Shown here: positions 40,689 to 49,407 of the stretch, piece by piece
Numbering within the stretch: position 1 is the stretch's first letter
Layout: every line of letters starts with the position of its first letter
Assembly: GCA_963850255.1 (NCBI GenBank)
Contig: CAWKLL010000045.1
Span: 1-64,000, forward strand
Direction of reading: 5' to 3'
Length of the DNA stretch: 64,000 nt
DNA from: J054 sp963850255
GTDB taxonomy: Bacteria > Pseudomonadota > Gammaproteobacteria > Steroidobacterales > GCA-2729495
Notes under the pieces: generated by a model
What the model saw: only the letters and a program-made list of their open reading frames with translations
Databases searched by the model: none
Told to the model about the DNA's origin: nothing
Translations under genes and position numbers: made by a program

Positions 40689-42071
40689 TTGAATCAGAAC
40701 ACTTTCGCTGTGCTGGATCTCCGGCCGGAAATGCTGCGTAACCTGGCATCACTGGGCTATACGGCGATGACGCCGATCCAGGCGCAAAGCCTGCCGCCGA
40801 TGCTCGCCGGCGAGGATGTCATTGCCCAGGGCAAGACCGGCTCCGGAAAGACCGCAGCCTTTGGTCTGGCGTTGCTGTCTAAACTCAAACCGGCACGCGG
40901 CAAAGTGCAGGCACTGGTGCTTTGTCCCACCCGCGAGCTGGCCGACCAGGTGGCCAAGGCGATTCGCGAGCTGGCGCGCACCACACCGAATGTGAAAGTG
41001 CTGACCCTGTGCGGCGGTTTGCCGTACTCGCCGCAAGCTGCTTCGCTCAGCCATGGCGCCGATGTGGTGGTCGGCACGCCGGGTCGCATCGAAGATCATC
41101 TCGGCAAGGGTAGCCTGCAGCTGAACCAGGTTCATACGCTGGTCCTCGATGAGGCCGACCGCATGCTGGATATGGGTTTTCAGGATTCGCTCGAAGCCAT
41201 TGTTAAATGCATCCCGGCGCAGCGCCAGACCTTATTGTTCAGCGCAACCTATCCCGATGCTATTCAATCCATTACCCGGCGCGTGATGCGCAAGCCGGTG
41301 CGGGTAATGCAGACAGAAACGCATGACGAGGCCACTATTGAGCAGCACTTTTACCGGGTAGAAGATGAAGCGCATCGTCAGCAGGCCTTACGCTTGCTGT
41401 TACTGGCCCATCGTCCCGCCTCGGCCGTGGTGTTTTGCGAAACCAAGCTGGAAACCCAGGCCCTGGCCGAGGCCCTTCGCAGCCAGCGTTTCAGCGTGCT
41501 GGCCCTGCATGGCGATCTTGATCAACGTGAGCGTGAGCGCACCCTGGTGCGTTTCTCTAATAAGAGTGTATCGCTGCTGGTGGCTACTGATGTGGCAGCA
41601 CGCGGTCTGGATATTGATGAGCTTGACGCGGTGATCAACTACCAGCCGGCACGCGACAGCCAGATACACGTGCATCGCATCGGTCGCACGGGCCGCGCCG
41701 GCAGCCAGGGCATGGCAATGACCTTGTACAGTGATGCCGAGCGCCACAAGATCGATGCGCTGGCCGACTACCTGCAGCGCGAACTTGTTGCTGAGAACCT
41801 GCCGCCGAAACGCTGGCTGGAAGAAAAGCCCGACAAGGCGGCTATGGTGACCCTGCAGGTGGACGGCGGGAAGAAAAAGAAACTGCGGCCTGGCGATATC
41901 CTGGGCGCGCTGACGGGCGAGAGCGGGGTGCCCGGCAAGCAGGTGGGCAAGATCGATATTTTTGATACTTGTGCGTTCGTGGCGGTACACCGCGATGTTG
42001 CCAAGGCAGCATTGCTCAAACTGACGGAAGGCAAAATGAAAGGGCGTTCGTTTCGGGTGCGGCGGCTATAG
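40689..42071 (+). CDS. dbpA: ATP-dependent RNA helicase DbpA
   Basis: From the TTG at 40689 the protein is 460 residues, the family length. AGGAA at 40678-40682 supports this start. Motifs in order: Q motif region LASLGYTAMTPIQAQSLPPM, AQGKTGSGKT (Walker A), PTRELA, DEAD in VLDEADRMLDMGF, SAT, and HRIGRTGRAG. The C-terminal RNA-binding domain, LRPGDILGALTGESGVPGKQ and VGKIDIFDTCAFVAV, is the DbpA module that recognises hairpin 92 of 23S rRNA. It works in 50S subunit assembly. Confidence 0.95.
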   Translation: MNQNTFAVLDLRPEMLRNLASLGYTAMTPIQAQSLPPMLAGEDVIAQGKTGSGKTAAFGLALLSKLKPARGKVQALVLCPTRELADQVAKAIRELARTTPNVKVLTLCGGLPYSPQAASLSHGADVVVGTPGRIEDHLGKGSLQLNQVHTLVLDEADRMLDMGFQDSLEAIVKCIPAQRQTLLFSATYPDAIQSITRRVMRKPVRVMQTETHDEATIEQHFYRVEDEAHRQQALRLLLLAHRPASAVVFCETKLETQALAEALRSQRFSVLALHGDLDQRERERTLVRFSNKSVSLLVATDVAARGLDIDELDAVINYQPARDSQIHVHRIGRTGRAGSQGMAMTLYSDAERHKIDALADYLQRELVAENLPPKRWLEEKPDKAAMVTLQVDGGKKKKLRPGDILGALTGESGVPGKQVGKIDIFDTCAFVAVHRDVAKAALLKLTEGKMKGRSFRVRRL

Positions 42072-42175
42072 GCTTACCCAAGGGCGGCGTTTTTATTGGG
42101 TATTCCTGTCTGAGGGTGGTCCGGCAAGGCTGGGTTTTTAGCGCGGCTGAGTAAGTTTCCTCGCTGCCCGTTTGC

Positions 42176-42568
42176 TTAGTCCACCGTTATTTCCAGGTAG
42201 ACATTCCCGCCCCAGCGAAGACGGCGGATAATATTGAACGCGAACAGCACCAGGGCCGGGGCCCGGAACTTGACGTCTTTTAGCAGCGTCTTGTTTTCCT
42301 CCGGCGTCAGGATGCGCGCCCGTCCCGGCACCGGTGTGCCGAGCAAATTGCCTTTCTGGTCGCAGGGTGCGAGCTGCACGGCGGTATTGTTTCTGAGCCG
42401 TTTCACCTTGCCCGTGGTCAACCCGGTGACCATATAGAAATTATCGCTGTCGGGCGCTTCGGCATAGGTCAAGGGAGTGGCAACTGCCTCGCCGCTTTTG
42501 CGGAATGTAGCCAGGCTCATAAATCTATGCGCGCGCAGCACTGCTAAAGATTCTTCTCTGCTTGGCAT
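42176..42568 (-). CDS. PPOX-class flavin/deazaflavin-dependent reductase-like protein
   Basis: The 130-residue split-barrel protein contains LRAHRFMSLATFRKSGEAVA, TPLTYAEAPDSDNFYMVTGL and GKVKRLRNNTAVQLAPCDQK. These are hallmarks of PPOX-class F420-dependent proteins, some of which reduce biliverdin with F420. The cofactor here could also be FMN or haem. It lies 102 bases downstream of the HY2-like gene on the same strand, which is why tetrapyrrole reduction is a reasonable hypothesis. Confidence 0.75.
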   Translation of the reverse strand: MPSREESLAVLRAHRFMSLATFRKSGEAVATPLTYAEAPDSDNFYMVTGLTTGKVKRLRNNTAVQLAPCDQKGNLLGTPVPGRARILTPEENKTLLKDVKFRAPALVLFAFNIIRRLRWGGNVYLEITVD

Positions 42569-42670
42569 GTCTAGTGTGCTCCTGTCCGAATGTTTAAGCA
42601 GCCGGCTATGGCTGAATCGCCCCGGTAGGCCCGTCTATCCTGCCATTGGTCATAGGGGGTAACGATGCCG

Positions 42671-43372
42671 TCACAGCATGGTTGCATCCTGAATCGCCTG
42701 CGTCACTTCCTCGCCATAGATCTGCACGACCATGCCGCGATCCGGGTCCAGCGTCATGATGGTGCTGGCAATATGATCGCGGCGGGTTTTTCTTTGTGCC
42801 GCTTCAGCGTCCGTGAGCTGGCGCTGCTGCTGAAACAGGTGCAGCCATTCATCGTAGTAATGAGCAGCGTAAGTTTCTACCGCGTCCAGAGCATGCTCTG
42901 CAACACCAAAACCGCACAGGAAGAAGGGCGATACCAGTGCGCGCATATGCGCCTGCCGTGATGGCTCGAAACTGATGCTGGTGTCTGCCTTGGCTGCGTC
43001 AAAGATTTTCTCGATGCCCGCATAGTCTTTGCTGAAGGATTCGAACTGCATGATCGGATCGATATCCGGGTACAGATCGATGGAGAGTTGCGAGCCCTGT
43101 GGCGAGAGCATGCCTTCATAGGTAAAGCGCGGCACATCCAGGTGGTAATCGGGAATGATGTTGATATTGAAGTACAGGCCCATGGGTAACAGGTTGATGG
43201 ACAAGCTGCTGGCTTTCTCGATGCCGGGGCCGGTATAGGCTTTCAGGTAGCCGGTGTCTTTGCCCTGCAGGTCGTGCAGGGTGGCTAAATGATCGAAGCG
43301 CGGATTGTTGTGTAGCTCCAGGCTCTCGGTGATTCGCTTTTCCAGCGTTTGGCCGACTTGATCCAGGTTCAT
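42671..43372 (-). CDS. possible ferredoxin-dependent bilin reductase-like (HY2-type fold) protein
   Basis: The 233-residue product reads SLSINLLPMGLYFNINIIPD, YHLDVPRFTYEGMLSPQGSQ and LSIDLYPDIDPI in its first half. This follows the strand order of ferredoxin-dependent bilin reductases, where a 'DlPifg' segment and an 'idl.P' strand line the substrate pocket. The ending, MTLDPDRGMVVQIYGEEVTQ, resembles the helical tail of PcyA-type enzymes. The resemblance is from memory of family patterns and is not proven. Red chlorophyll catabolite reductase-like folds are an alternative. No haem oxygenase or ferredoxin gene is adjacent. Confidence 0.45.
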   Translation of the reverse strand: MNLDQVGQTLEKRITESLELHNNPRFDHLATLHDLQGKDTGYLKAYTGPGIEKASSLSINLLPMGLYFNINIIPDYHLDVPRFTYEGMLSPQGSQLSIDLYPDIDPIMQFESFSKDYAGIEKIFDAAKADTSISFEPSRQAHMRALVSPFFLCGFGVAEHALDAVETYAAHYYDEWLHLFQQQRQLTDAEAAQRKTRRDHIASTIMTLDPDRGMVVQIYGEEVTQAIQDATML

Positions 43373-43767
43373 ATCTCGCTCCGACGTTAGAGAGTGCAGT
43401 GCGCATTATTCCTAAAATACGCCGGCGCTGCCCGCGGCCGCGCTCTGGCTGGTTGCGGTATTTCTGCCTGCCATGAATCTGATTCTGTGGTGCACAGCGG
43501 GCGCGACTGCAACGGCCTGTGCACGCGGCAAAGAAATCCCGGCGCGCTGGCCGGGGCTTTCGCAGCTTGCAGGCTTTGGCCGCGTGACCGGCGGTTTCCG
43601 TCACCGTGCTTATCTGTTAGAAAGGAGCTCGGCTGTCTGATCGTTGTGATTGCCTCCAGGTTGGAGCAATGGCCTTGCGCCGCGTGCAGGCGTCGGCCCG
43701 ATGGCATGGTTTCACGAACCGGGAACAGCCGGGGAACTAACTAGCGGGTACCGGGAGTACAACCTAA
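43373..43767. other. intergenic region, nothing recognised
   Basis: This divergent gap should hold promoters for both neighbours. I see no clear promoter, repeat or RNA gene; short reading frames on both strands lack coding character. Confidence 0.4.
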
Positions 43768-45240
43768 GTGAACAACAACGCACACAAACCGCGGGATTCA
43801 ATTAACCGCCGGCACCTGCTGGGTTCAGGAATTTTTCTTGCTTCGGCGCTGGCCGGTGGCCGGCTCAGAGCTGCGCCGGAGCAGGCCGATGTCATCGTGA
43901 TCGGTGCCGGTATAGCCGGCCTCACCGCAGCGATCACGCTGGCTGACGAGGGCGCAAGCGTGCTGGTGTTGGAAGCCGACACGCAGGTCGGTGGGCGCAT
44001 GCGGTCGGTCGAATCGTCGCTCGGCACGCTGAACCCCGGTGCCACGACAGTCGGCCCGCTGTATTCGCGCGTGCGAAACTATATCAATCGATTTGATATT
44101 CAACTGCTGAACCCGACCATGCGTGGCGGGATGGGCATTGCCATTGGCGATCAGCTCATAAGCTCCAAGGACTGGGCGGACGCCAAGGTCAATCCGACCA
44201 CAGGCGATGAACGCGCTTTGCATCCGCGCACGCTCGAGAACCGGATGCTTACTTCGAACCTGCCGTTGGCAGAACCCTTCGAGTGGCTCGATCCCGCAGC
44301 ACAATCGTTGGACATTTCGCTCGCAGACTACTTGCGCCGTCGCGGGGTTTCGCCCGGCGCGTTGGGTCTGATCGACATTACGATCAATGCAAACAGCCTT
44401 GAGCAGGTATCCGCGCTGCAGTATTTACGCGATGTGCAGCGCCTGGCCTGGGCCATGGGCGACGGTGCGGCAGGCAACCGGTCCTTATACGAACCTGGCA
44501 CGCCCGGCAGCTTTGTCCACCTGAAAGGCGGGACCGGCGTGCTAACCGACGCAATGGCGGCATATCTGGGCGACCGGGTGCGCCTGGAGGAATCCGTAGT
44601 AGCCGTTGACCACGATGCCCAAGGTGTAGCGGTAGAGACCCGCAGCGGTGCGCGCTACCGCGCCGGGCACCTCGTTTGCGCGGCACCTTTGGCCGTCGTC
44701 GGGCAGATTCACTGGCGGCCGGCACTGGCGGGCAAGCTGGGCCGGCTTGTCTATGCCAGCAACAGCACCTCCACGTCCCACATTTACTTCGCCGTCGAGA
44801 AGCCGTTCTGGGACGACGATATCGGCGAGCCCAGCCTGTTTACGGATTCCCCGCTGGAGCGGGTTTTTGCCGCGGCAGAATTCGGGAGCGATGAGATCGA
44901 ATATCTTGACTGCTGGATAAACGGTCGCGCTGCCCGGCAGATTGACGCGCTGCCGGAAGCTGAGCTTGCGCAGTATGCGACCGGCATACTAAACCGGATA
45001 CGTCCGGCCACGCGCGGCAAGGTCCGCTACGCCGGCAATTTTTCGTGGGGGCGAAATCCCTACGTGCGCGGCAACAAGCACGAATGGTTGCCGGGACAAA
45101 TGGCAGATGTCATTGCAGCCCTTGACGCGGATACTGGCCGCATCCAGTTTGCGGGTGAACACTTCCGAATTGCAGAGCCGGGCATGGAAGGCGCCGCGGA
45201 ATCAGGCGAACGGGCCGCGCTGCGAGTGCTGGGCAGCTAG
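43768..45240 (+). CDS. exported flavin monoamine oxidase family protein
   Basis: The 490-residue protein has a Tat-type signal, SINRRHLLGSGIFLASALAG. An FAD-binding Rossmann fold follows, with ADVIVIGAGIAGLTAAITLA and VLEADTQVGGRMRSVES. The C-terminal FAD/amine oxidase end is RIQFAGEHFRIAEPGMEGAA. Such enzymes oxidise primary or polyamines, releasing aldehyde, ammonia and peroxide; Tat export fits a folded FAD protein. GTG start at 43768. The substrate is unknown. Confidence 0.87.
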   Translation: MNNNAHKPRDSINRRHLLGSGIFLASALAGGRLRAAPEQADVIVIGAGIAGLTAAITLADEGASVLVLEADTQVGGRMRSVESSLGTLNPGATTVGPLYSRVRNYINRFDIQLLNPTMRGGMGIAIGDQLISSKDWADAKVNPTTGDERALHPRTLENRMLTSNLPLAEPFEWLDPAAQSLDISLADYLRRRGVSPGALGLIDITINANSLEQVSALQYLRDVQRLAWAMGDGAAGNRSLYEPGTPGSFVHLKGGTGVLTDAMAAYLGDRVRLEESVVAVDHDAQGVAVETRSGARYRAGHLVCAAPLAVVGQIHWRPALAGKLGRLVYASNSTSTSHIYFAVEKPFWDDDIGEPSLFTDSPLERVFAAAEFGSDEIEYLDCWINGRAARQIDALPEAELAQYATGILNRIRPATRGKVRYAGNFSWGRNPYVRGNKHEWLPGQMADVIAALDADTGRIQFAGEHFRIAEPGMEGAAESGERAALRVLGS

Positions 45241-45358
45241 TCGCCTAGAGTGTCAGCGCCGCAGCTGAACTGAAAGTATCAAGCCCGTTGCTCCTGTAAT
45301 ACTTTTGCCGCTGTCGCGCGACGCCGGCCAGGCTCGCTCAACCAGAAGGAATCTCGCC

Positions 45359-46054
45359 ATGAAGCTGCGTCACCTTAGCGTAGTCACCGTTCTGAGCTGT
45401 TTGCTGGCAAGCGTCGCACTGGCGGAGACTATTGCAGTAATTGGCACCGGCAGCGTGGGCAGCGCCCTGGGTTCCCGTTTCGCCGCCGTCGGTCACACAG
45501 TGGTGTACGGATCGCGCCGGCCGCGCGACGCCGATGTGTTGCTGCTGGTCAACGAGACAGGCAATGGCGCTACGGTGCAACTGCCCGCCCAGGCCGCTAA
45601 AACCGCCGACATAATTCTGCTGGCTGTCCCCTGGGCTGCGGCAGAAAAGATCGTAAAGGGACTGGGCTCGCTGGACGGAAAGATCATCATCGACCCGATC
45701 AATGCCCTGGCCTTCGGTGCGGAGAAGTCGATTACGCTGGCCGCCAGCCCGTCGGCGGCCGAACAAATTCAGGCCTGGGCACCGGGTGCTCGCGTGGTAA
45801 AAGCGTTCAATACCCTGACCAGTGCTTTCATGTCCGACCCAAGTGCAGCGGGCGGTCCGATCACTATTCCGCTGGCCGGCAACGACGATGCGGCGAAAGC
45901 CCGAGTGGCAGACCTGGTAACTGCGGTTGGCCTGGTGCCTCTGGACGTTGGCAAATTGAACCACGCGCGAGCGGTCGAAGCCATGGGGCAGCTCTACGTC
46001 GCACAGGGGTTCCAGGGCCGCCAGAGATTTGAGTTCAACCTGCGTCCGCGCTGA
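45359..46054 (+). CDS. exported NADPH-dependent F420 reductase-like dinucleotide-binding protein
   Basis: The 231-residue protein has a signal peptide (VVTVLSCLLASVALA). A Rossmann fold, ETIAVIGTGSVGSALGSRFA with VVYGSRRPRDAD, follows immediately. Further family features are LAVPWAAAEKIVKGLG and VVKAFNTLTSAFMSDP. F420:NADP oxidoreductases (NpdG-like) are cytoplasmic, so the signal peptide is odd. It would be the second exported Rossmann oxidoreductase in this window. It lies 118 bases after the amine oxidase and may belong with it. Confidence 0.82.
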   Translation: MKLRHLSVVTVLSCLLASVALAETIAVIGTGSVGSALGSRFAAVGHTVVYGSRRPRDADVLLLVNETGNGATVQLPAQAAKTADIILLAVPWAAAEKIVKGLGSLDGKIIIDPINALAFGAEKSITLAASPSAAEQIQAWAPGARVVKAFNTLTSAFMSDPSAAGGPITIPLAGNDDAAKARVADLVTAVGLVPLDVGKLNHARAVEAMGQLYVAQGFQGRQRFEFNLRPR

Positions 46055-46220
46055 GCATAGATCACGTCTATTCCCTAAACGCTATCCGGATGAACCTGGC
46101 ATAGGCGCGCATTTAGTCGCGTGCGTGTCTTTTTCGGCATTGTCCTGCGCGGGTGTAAGTCACGGACTGGCGAAAACTTAGTGAGCTGACAGCTATAACT
46201 ACAGGCGAGCTTTCTTGCAG

Positions 46221-47588
46221 CTACATCAGCCCAGTCTCGGTAAAACGAGACTCGCCAGGCTGAGTACCAGGAAGAAACCGCACATGTCGGTGATGGTCGT
46301 GAGTACTGGTCCGGACGCTACCGCCGGGTCGGCGCGCAGTTTCTTCAGGATTAACGGCACGGTGCCGCCGATGGACACGGCCACCACGGTATTCAGCGGC
46401 CAGCGCTACGCCGATGACGCCGCTCAGCCAGATATTGCCTTTCCACAGCCAGGCAGCCAGCCCGATCAGTGTGCCCAACGCCAGGCCGTTAATCAGGCCG
46501 ACCAGCGCCTCCTTTCGCCAGACACGAAACACATCGGCCGGGCGCACGATGCCAAGCGTCAGCTCGCGCATGCTCACCGCGACGGCCTGGTTGCCGGAGC
46601 AGCCGCTCATGTCAGAGACAATGGGCAGGAAAACGGCCAGCGCTATGACGGCCGTCAGGGTATCTTCATAGGCCGCGATAACGCCGGCGGCGATAATGTT
46701 CAGCACGATGTTGACGCTTAGCCAGGACAGCCGGCGTCGGGCGCGTTGTGAAACGGGCATAGAGCGCAGTTCTTCACCGCTGACGATACCCTGCATCTTC
46801 ATGGCATCTTCGTCGGCTTTTTCGGCGATGGCGTCGTAGACGGCGCGCCGACGCAGTAAGCCGAGCAGTCGATTGTCGTCGTCGATGACCGGCGCAACCA
46901 CCTGGTCGTGCGCTTCAAAAAATTCTTCGAGTTCATCAAGGCTGGCCGCTACATGCGCGCTGTCGGCTTCCCTGATCAAGCCAGCCAGCTGCCGCTGCGG
47001 ATCGGCGAAGGCAATGTCATTGAGGTTGACCACGCCGCGCAGTCGCCCCGATGGACGTACCACGTAGATCTGCTGCAGCAGGTATAGCGGCACGTCTTCG
47101 TCGCGTACGGATAAATCGTGGATGACTTCACGCACTCGCTTCGCGCCGGTGTAGGCGAGGAACTCGGTCATCATCAGGCCGCCCGCGGTGTCGTACGGAT
47201 AGTTGATCAGGCGGCGTGCTTCGCGCGCTTCCTCGGGTTCCATCTCCTCAAGGATGTCTTCGAGATCTTCGTCGTCCAGTTCGCCCAGCACGTCGGCGGC
47301 CTGGTCGCTGTCGAACTCCGCAACGATGGATGCGGCTTCCTTCGGGGTCAGATCATCGAGGATGTCGGCCGCATGGGTATCCGGTACTTCTTCCAGCAGT
47401 TCGGCCGCCGCTTCCAGCGGCAGGCAGCGCATCAGCTGCGCCTGTTCCTCGGTGCTGAGTCGGAATAAGGCCCGCAAGGTGTCGTCGCCGGAAAGCGTGT
47501 CGAGATAATCGACCAAAGCCTGCTCGCGCCCCGCCTCGAGCAGTTCTCGCAGGGTTTCCCAGGGCTTAAGCTCGGTTGCCGCTTCCAT
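46221..47588 (-). CDS. mgtE: magnesium transporter MgtE (frameshifted near its end)
   Basis: The protein has the acidic MgtE N domain (EEVPDTHAADILDDLTPKEA, ELDDEDLEDILEEMEPEEAR). Two CBS domains follow (YVVRPSGRLRGVVNLNDIAF, DDDNRLLGLLRRRAVYDAI), then the membrane channel with VSDMSGCSGNQAVAVSMREL. After SGVIGVALA, near 46398-46402, one extra base breaks the frame. Skipping it gives LNTVVAVSIGGTVPLILKKL and ends LASLVLPRLG at a TGA at 46226-46228, the expected fifth helix. GGAGAG before the ATG at 47588 fixes the start. The CBS domains gate the channel by sensing internal Mg2+. Confidence 0.9.
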   Translation of the reverse strand: MEAATELKPWETLRELLEAGREQALVDYLDTLSGDDTLRALFRLSTEEQAQLMRCLPLEAAAELLEEVPDTHAADILDDLTPKEAASIVAEFDSDQAADVLGELDDEDLEDILEEMEPEEAREARRLINYPYDTAGGLMMTEFLAYTGAKRVREVIHDLSVRDEDVPLYLLQQIYVVRPSGRLRGVVNLNDIAFADPQRQLAGLIREADSAHVAASLDELEEFFEAHDQVVAPVIDDDNRLLGLLRRRAVYDAIAEKADEDAMKMQGIVSGEELRSMPVSQRARRRLSWLSVNIVLNIIAAGVIAAYEDTLTAVIALAVFLPIVSDMSGCSGNQAVAVSMRELTLGIVRPADVFRVWRKEALVGLINGLALGTLIGLAAWLWKGNIWLSGVIGVALAAEYRGGRVHRRHRAVNPEETARRPGGSVRTSTHDHHRHVRFLPGTQPGESRFTETGLM

Positions 47589-47802
47589 CGCATCTCTCCA
47601 CCAGTCGGGGCGATGTTGTATGGCACAAACCGTTGGTGACGGCAATGCAAGCTGGGATGTTTTTTCTGCTGGTGCCGGGTGTTTAGTTACGCCGCCCGCG
47701 GTCGGCATCTTTTTGCGACTGATCTTTGGTGAGTCGGCGAGCCTCGGTCCGGGTTCAGGCGAGCGGTGACAAGGCCTGGCGCCGCGGGCCGCCTATCCTT
47801 GC

Positions 47803-48045
47803 CTAGTCACTCCGATATCGGCGCCAACCCAGAAATCCGAGCGCCGAAGCAAACAGCCAGGCCGCGCCTGGCAGCGGGATCGATTCGGCTGCGCCAAAGT
47901 ACCACTGCACGCCTTCACTCAGCTGATCCTGGCCGCTGAGAATTCGGATCATCTCCGCCTCGGACGGCAGGTTGCCCGTGCTGATCAGGTGCGTTTCCGC
48001 TGCCGCGCAATCACCAGGCTGCCCAGGCCCGATAGCAACAACCAC
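47803..48045 (-). pseudogene. truncated VPLPA-CTERM protein fragment
   Basis: The last 25 residues, ESIPLPGAAWLFASALGFLG plus WRRYRSD, form a VPLPA-type C-terminal sorting signal: a Pro-rich lead, a helix and a basic end. Upstream only about 40 plausible residues precede it (TGNLPSEAEMIRILSGQDQL), with no signal peptide. The 5' end overlaps the 3' end of the neighbouring intact VPLPA-CTERM gene in another frame. It is probably the remnant of a tandem paralogue. Confidence 0.55.
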
Positions 48046-48761
48046 AGTGCGCCCGGCAGCGGCACTACGGTATAGCCGGTGAAAGTTTCGCCCACGTAAG
48101 CGAGATTCAATTGATCGGTGGCCAGCACATCGTCGCCTGTCAGCAGAGTCAGCGCAGCCGGATCCAGGAAGTTATAGAAGCCCAGCGAGACGTCATACAC
48201 GCCGATCGCCAGATCCTGGTTAAGGTCGCGCGAACTGTTCGCCTCGGCCGGTTCAAAGCCATTGGTGAACTCATCGTCGGCCGAGGCGTAGGTAATAATC
48301 ATTTGCCCGGCCGATCCGTCGCCACCGGTCCAGCTGGCAGTGGGTCGTTCCGGGCTGCTGCTCGGCACCACGCTCAGGCTCAGCGCGGGTGTCGGAAAAT
48401 CGCCCGCGCCGGGCGGGCCAACACGCGCGCCCTCGTAAATGCTTTGGCCCCCGCTGCTGAGATCGATTACCAGTTGGAACGTGGTGTCGAAAAACGCACC
48501 TAGATCGCCCAGGCTCAGGTCCTCGGCTTCCACGTCCCAGTTGCTCTCGCCGCTGTCGAAGGCCAGGGGAAATGTTCCGAGGTCAGGATGTACCAGGTCG
48601 ACGCTATTGGCATCACCAAAATCTGAAATCTCGAGCTCCACCGCATAGGTACCGAGAAAAGTAGCTTTGGCGAAGACGTTAACCTGTGCCGCTTGCGCGC
48701 CGGCGGAGACGAGGCCGAACAGCGCTAAACCGCAGAGGGTTTTCCAGTGAATTCTTTTCAT
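47985..48761 (-). CDS. VPLPA-CTERM sorting domain protein, exported
   Basis: The 258-residue protein has a signal peptide (TLCGLALFGLVSAGAQA). A beta-rich, acidic mature region follows. The C-terminal sorting signal VVPLPGALWLLLSGLGSLVI ends ARQRKRT. PEP-CTERM/VPLPA-CTERM proteins are sorted by exosortase systems to the envelope or extracellular matrix. An exosortase gene should exist elsewhere in the genome. AGGAAAA upstream supports the ATG at 48761. Confidence 0.85.
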   Translation of the reverse strand: MKRIHWKTLCGLALFGLVSAGAQAAQVNVFAKATFLGTYAVELEISDFGDANSVDLVHPDLGTFPLAFDSGESNWDVEAEDLSLGDLGAFFDTTFQLVIDLSSGGQSIYEGARVGPPGAGDFPTPALSLSVVPSSSPERPTASWTGGDGSAGQMIITYASADDEFTNGFEPAEANSSRDLNQDLAIGVYDVSLGFYNFLDPAALTLLTGDDVLATDQLNLAYVGETFTGYTVVPLPGALWLLLSGLGSLVIARQRKRT

Positions 48762-48936
48762 TATCATTTTCCTGATGCGTGTCAATCACGCGGGCACAAA
48801 AAAACGCGAAGGCCCCCTCTTATACCAAGGGAACAATTCGCGTCATCAGTGTCTTTTATACGCTTGCTGCCCACCTGCGTCAATTAAATGGCGGGCCGTC
48901 TTGGCGACAGCAGTCGACAAGCGAGAGCCGGGTTTG

Positions 48937-49407
48937 TCAGTCCAGGTCTACCTCGCAGCCGAGGCACTGATCGACGAACAGCGTTGCCACTCCCAGCGCC
49001 CGTGCCAGTTCTTCCAGTTTGCAGCGCGCCGTCTGCATCAGGTCGTAATCTGCGCGGGCGACGATGCTGAGGTCTTGAAGAACGCGCATTCTTTGCGTCG
49101 GGCTGGTGGTCTCCACGACCTTGCGAATTCGTTCCGGTAATTCCCTGGCGAGTTTTTCCAGATCCAGATTCTCGCTGTAACTACCTGCGCCGGCGAATTC
49201 TTCAAAGACTTCGATTTCAGCCGGACTGATGCCGCCACTGGCATCGGCGATCACCAACGCGGCGGCGAAGAACAAACGGCGCATGGCCTCCGCGGTATCG
49301 GTCTTGCCTTCCAGGTAATTGGGCTCCATCAGCGCCATGAGTCGCTGTACGGCTACTTCCAGCTCGGCGGCGGAGGCTGCCGCCGTCCTGCATGAACTCA
49401 CTTTCAT
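48937..49407 (-). pseudogene. C-terminal TerB-like helical domain of the M48 protein, displaced by a frameshift
   Basis: The frame resumes with ASAAELEVAVQRLMALMEPN, then FFAAALVIADASGGISPAEI, EVFEEFAGAGSYSENLDLEK and MRVLQDLSIVARADYDLMQT. This helical pattern with an acidic turn resembles TerB-like metal-sensing domains. It follows the protease frame by one extra base near 49395 in a CCGCCGCC run. It belongs to the 49217-50137 gene, making a product of about 400 residues. Confidence 0.6.

Noticed and set aside
43373..43767. Short open frames on both strands in the divergent gap
   Set aside because: They lack ribosome binding sites and coding character, and conflict with each other.
47670..47700. 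GGTGCCGGGTG resembling the REP-like repeat upstream of mgtE
   Set aside because: Only the GC core matches and the CTATTT half is missing, so it may be chance.
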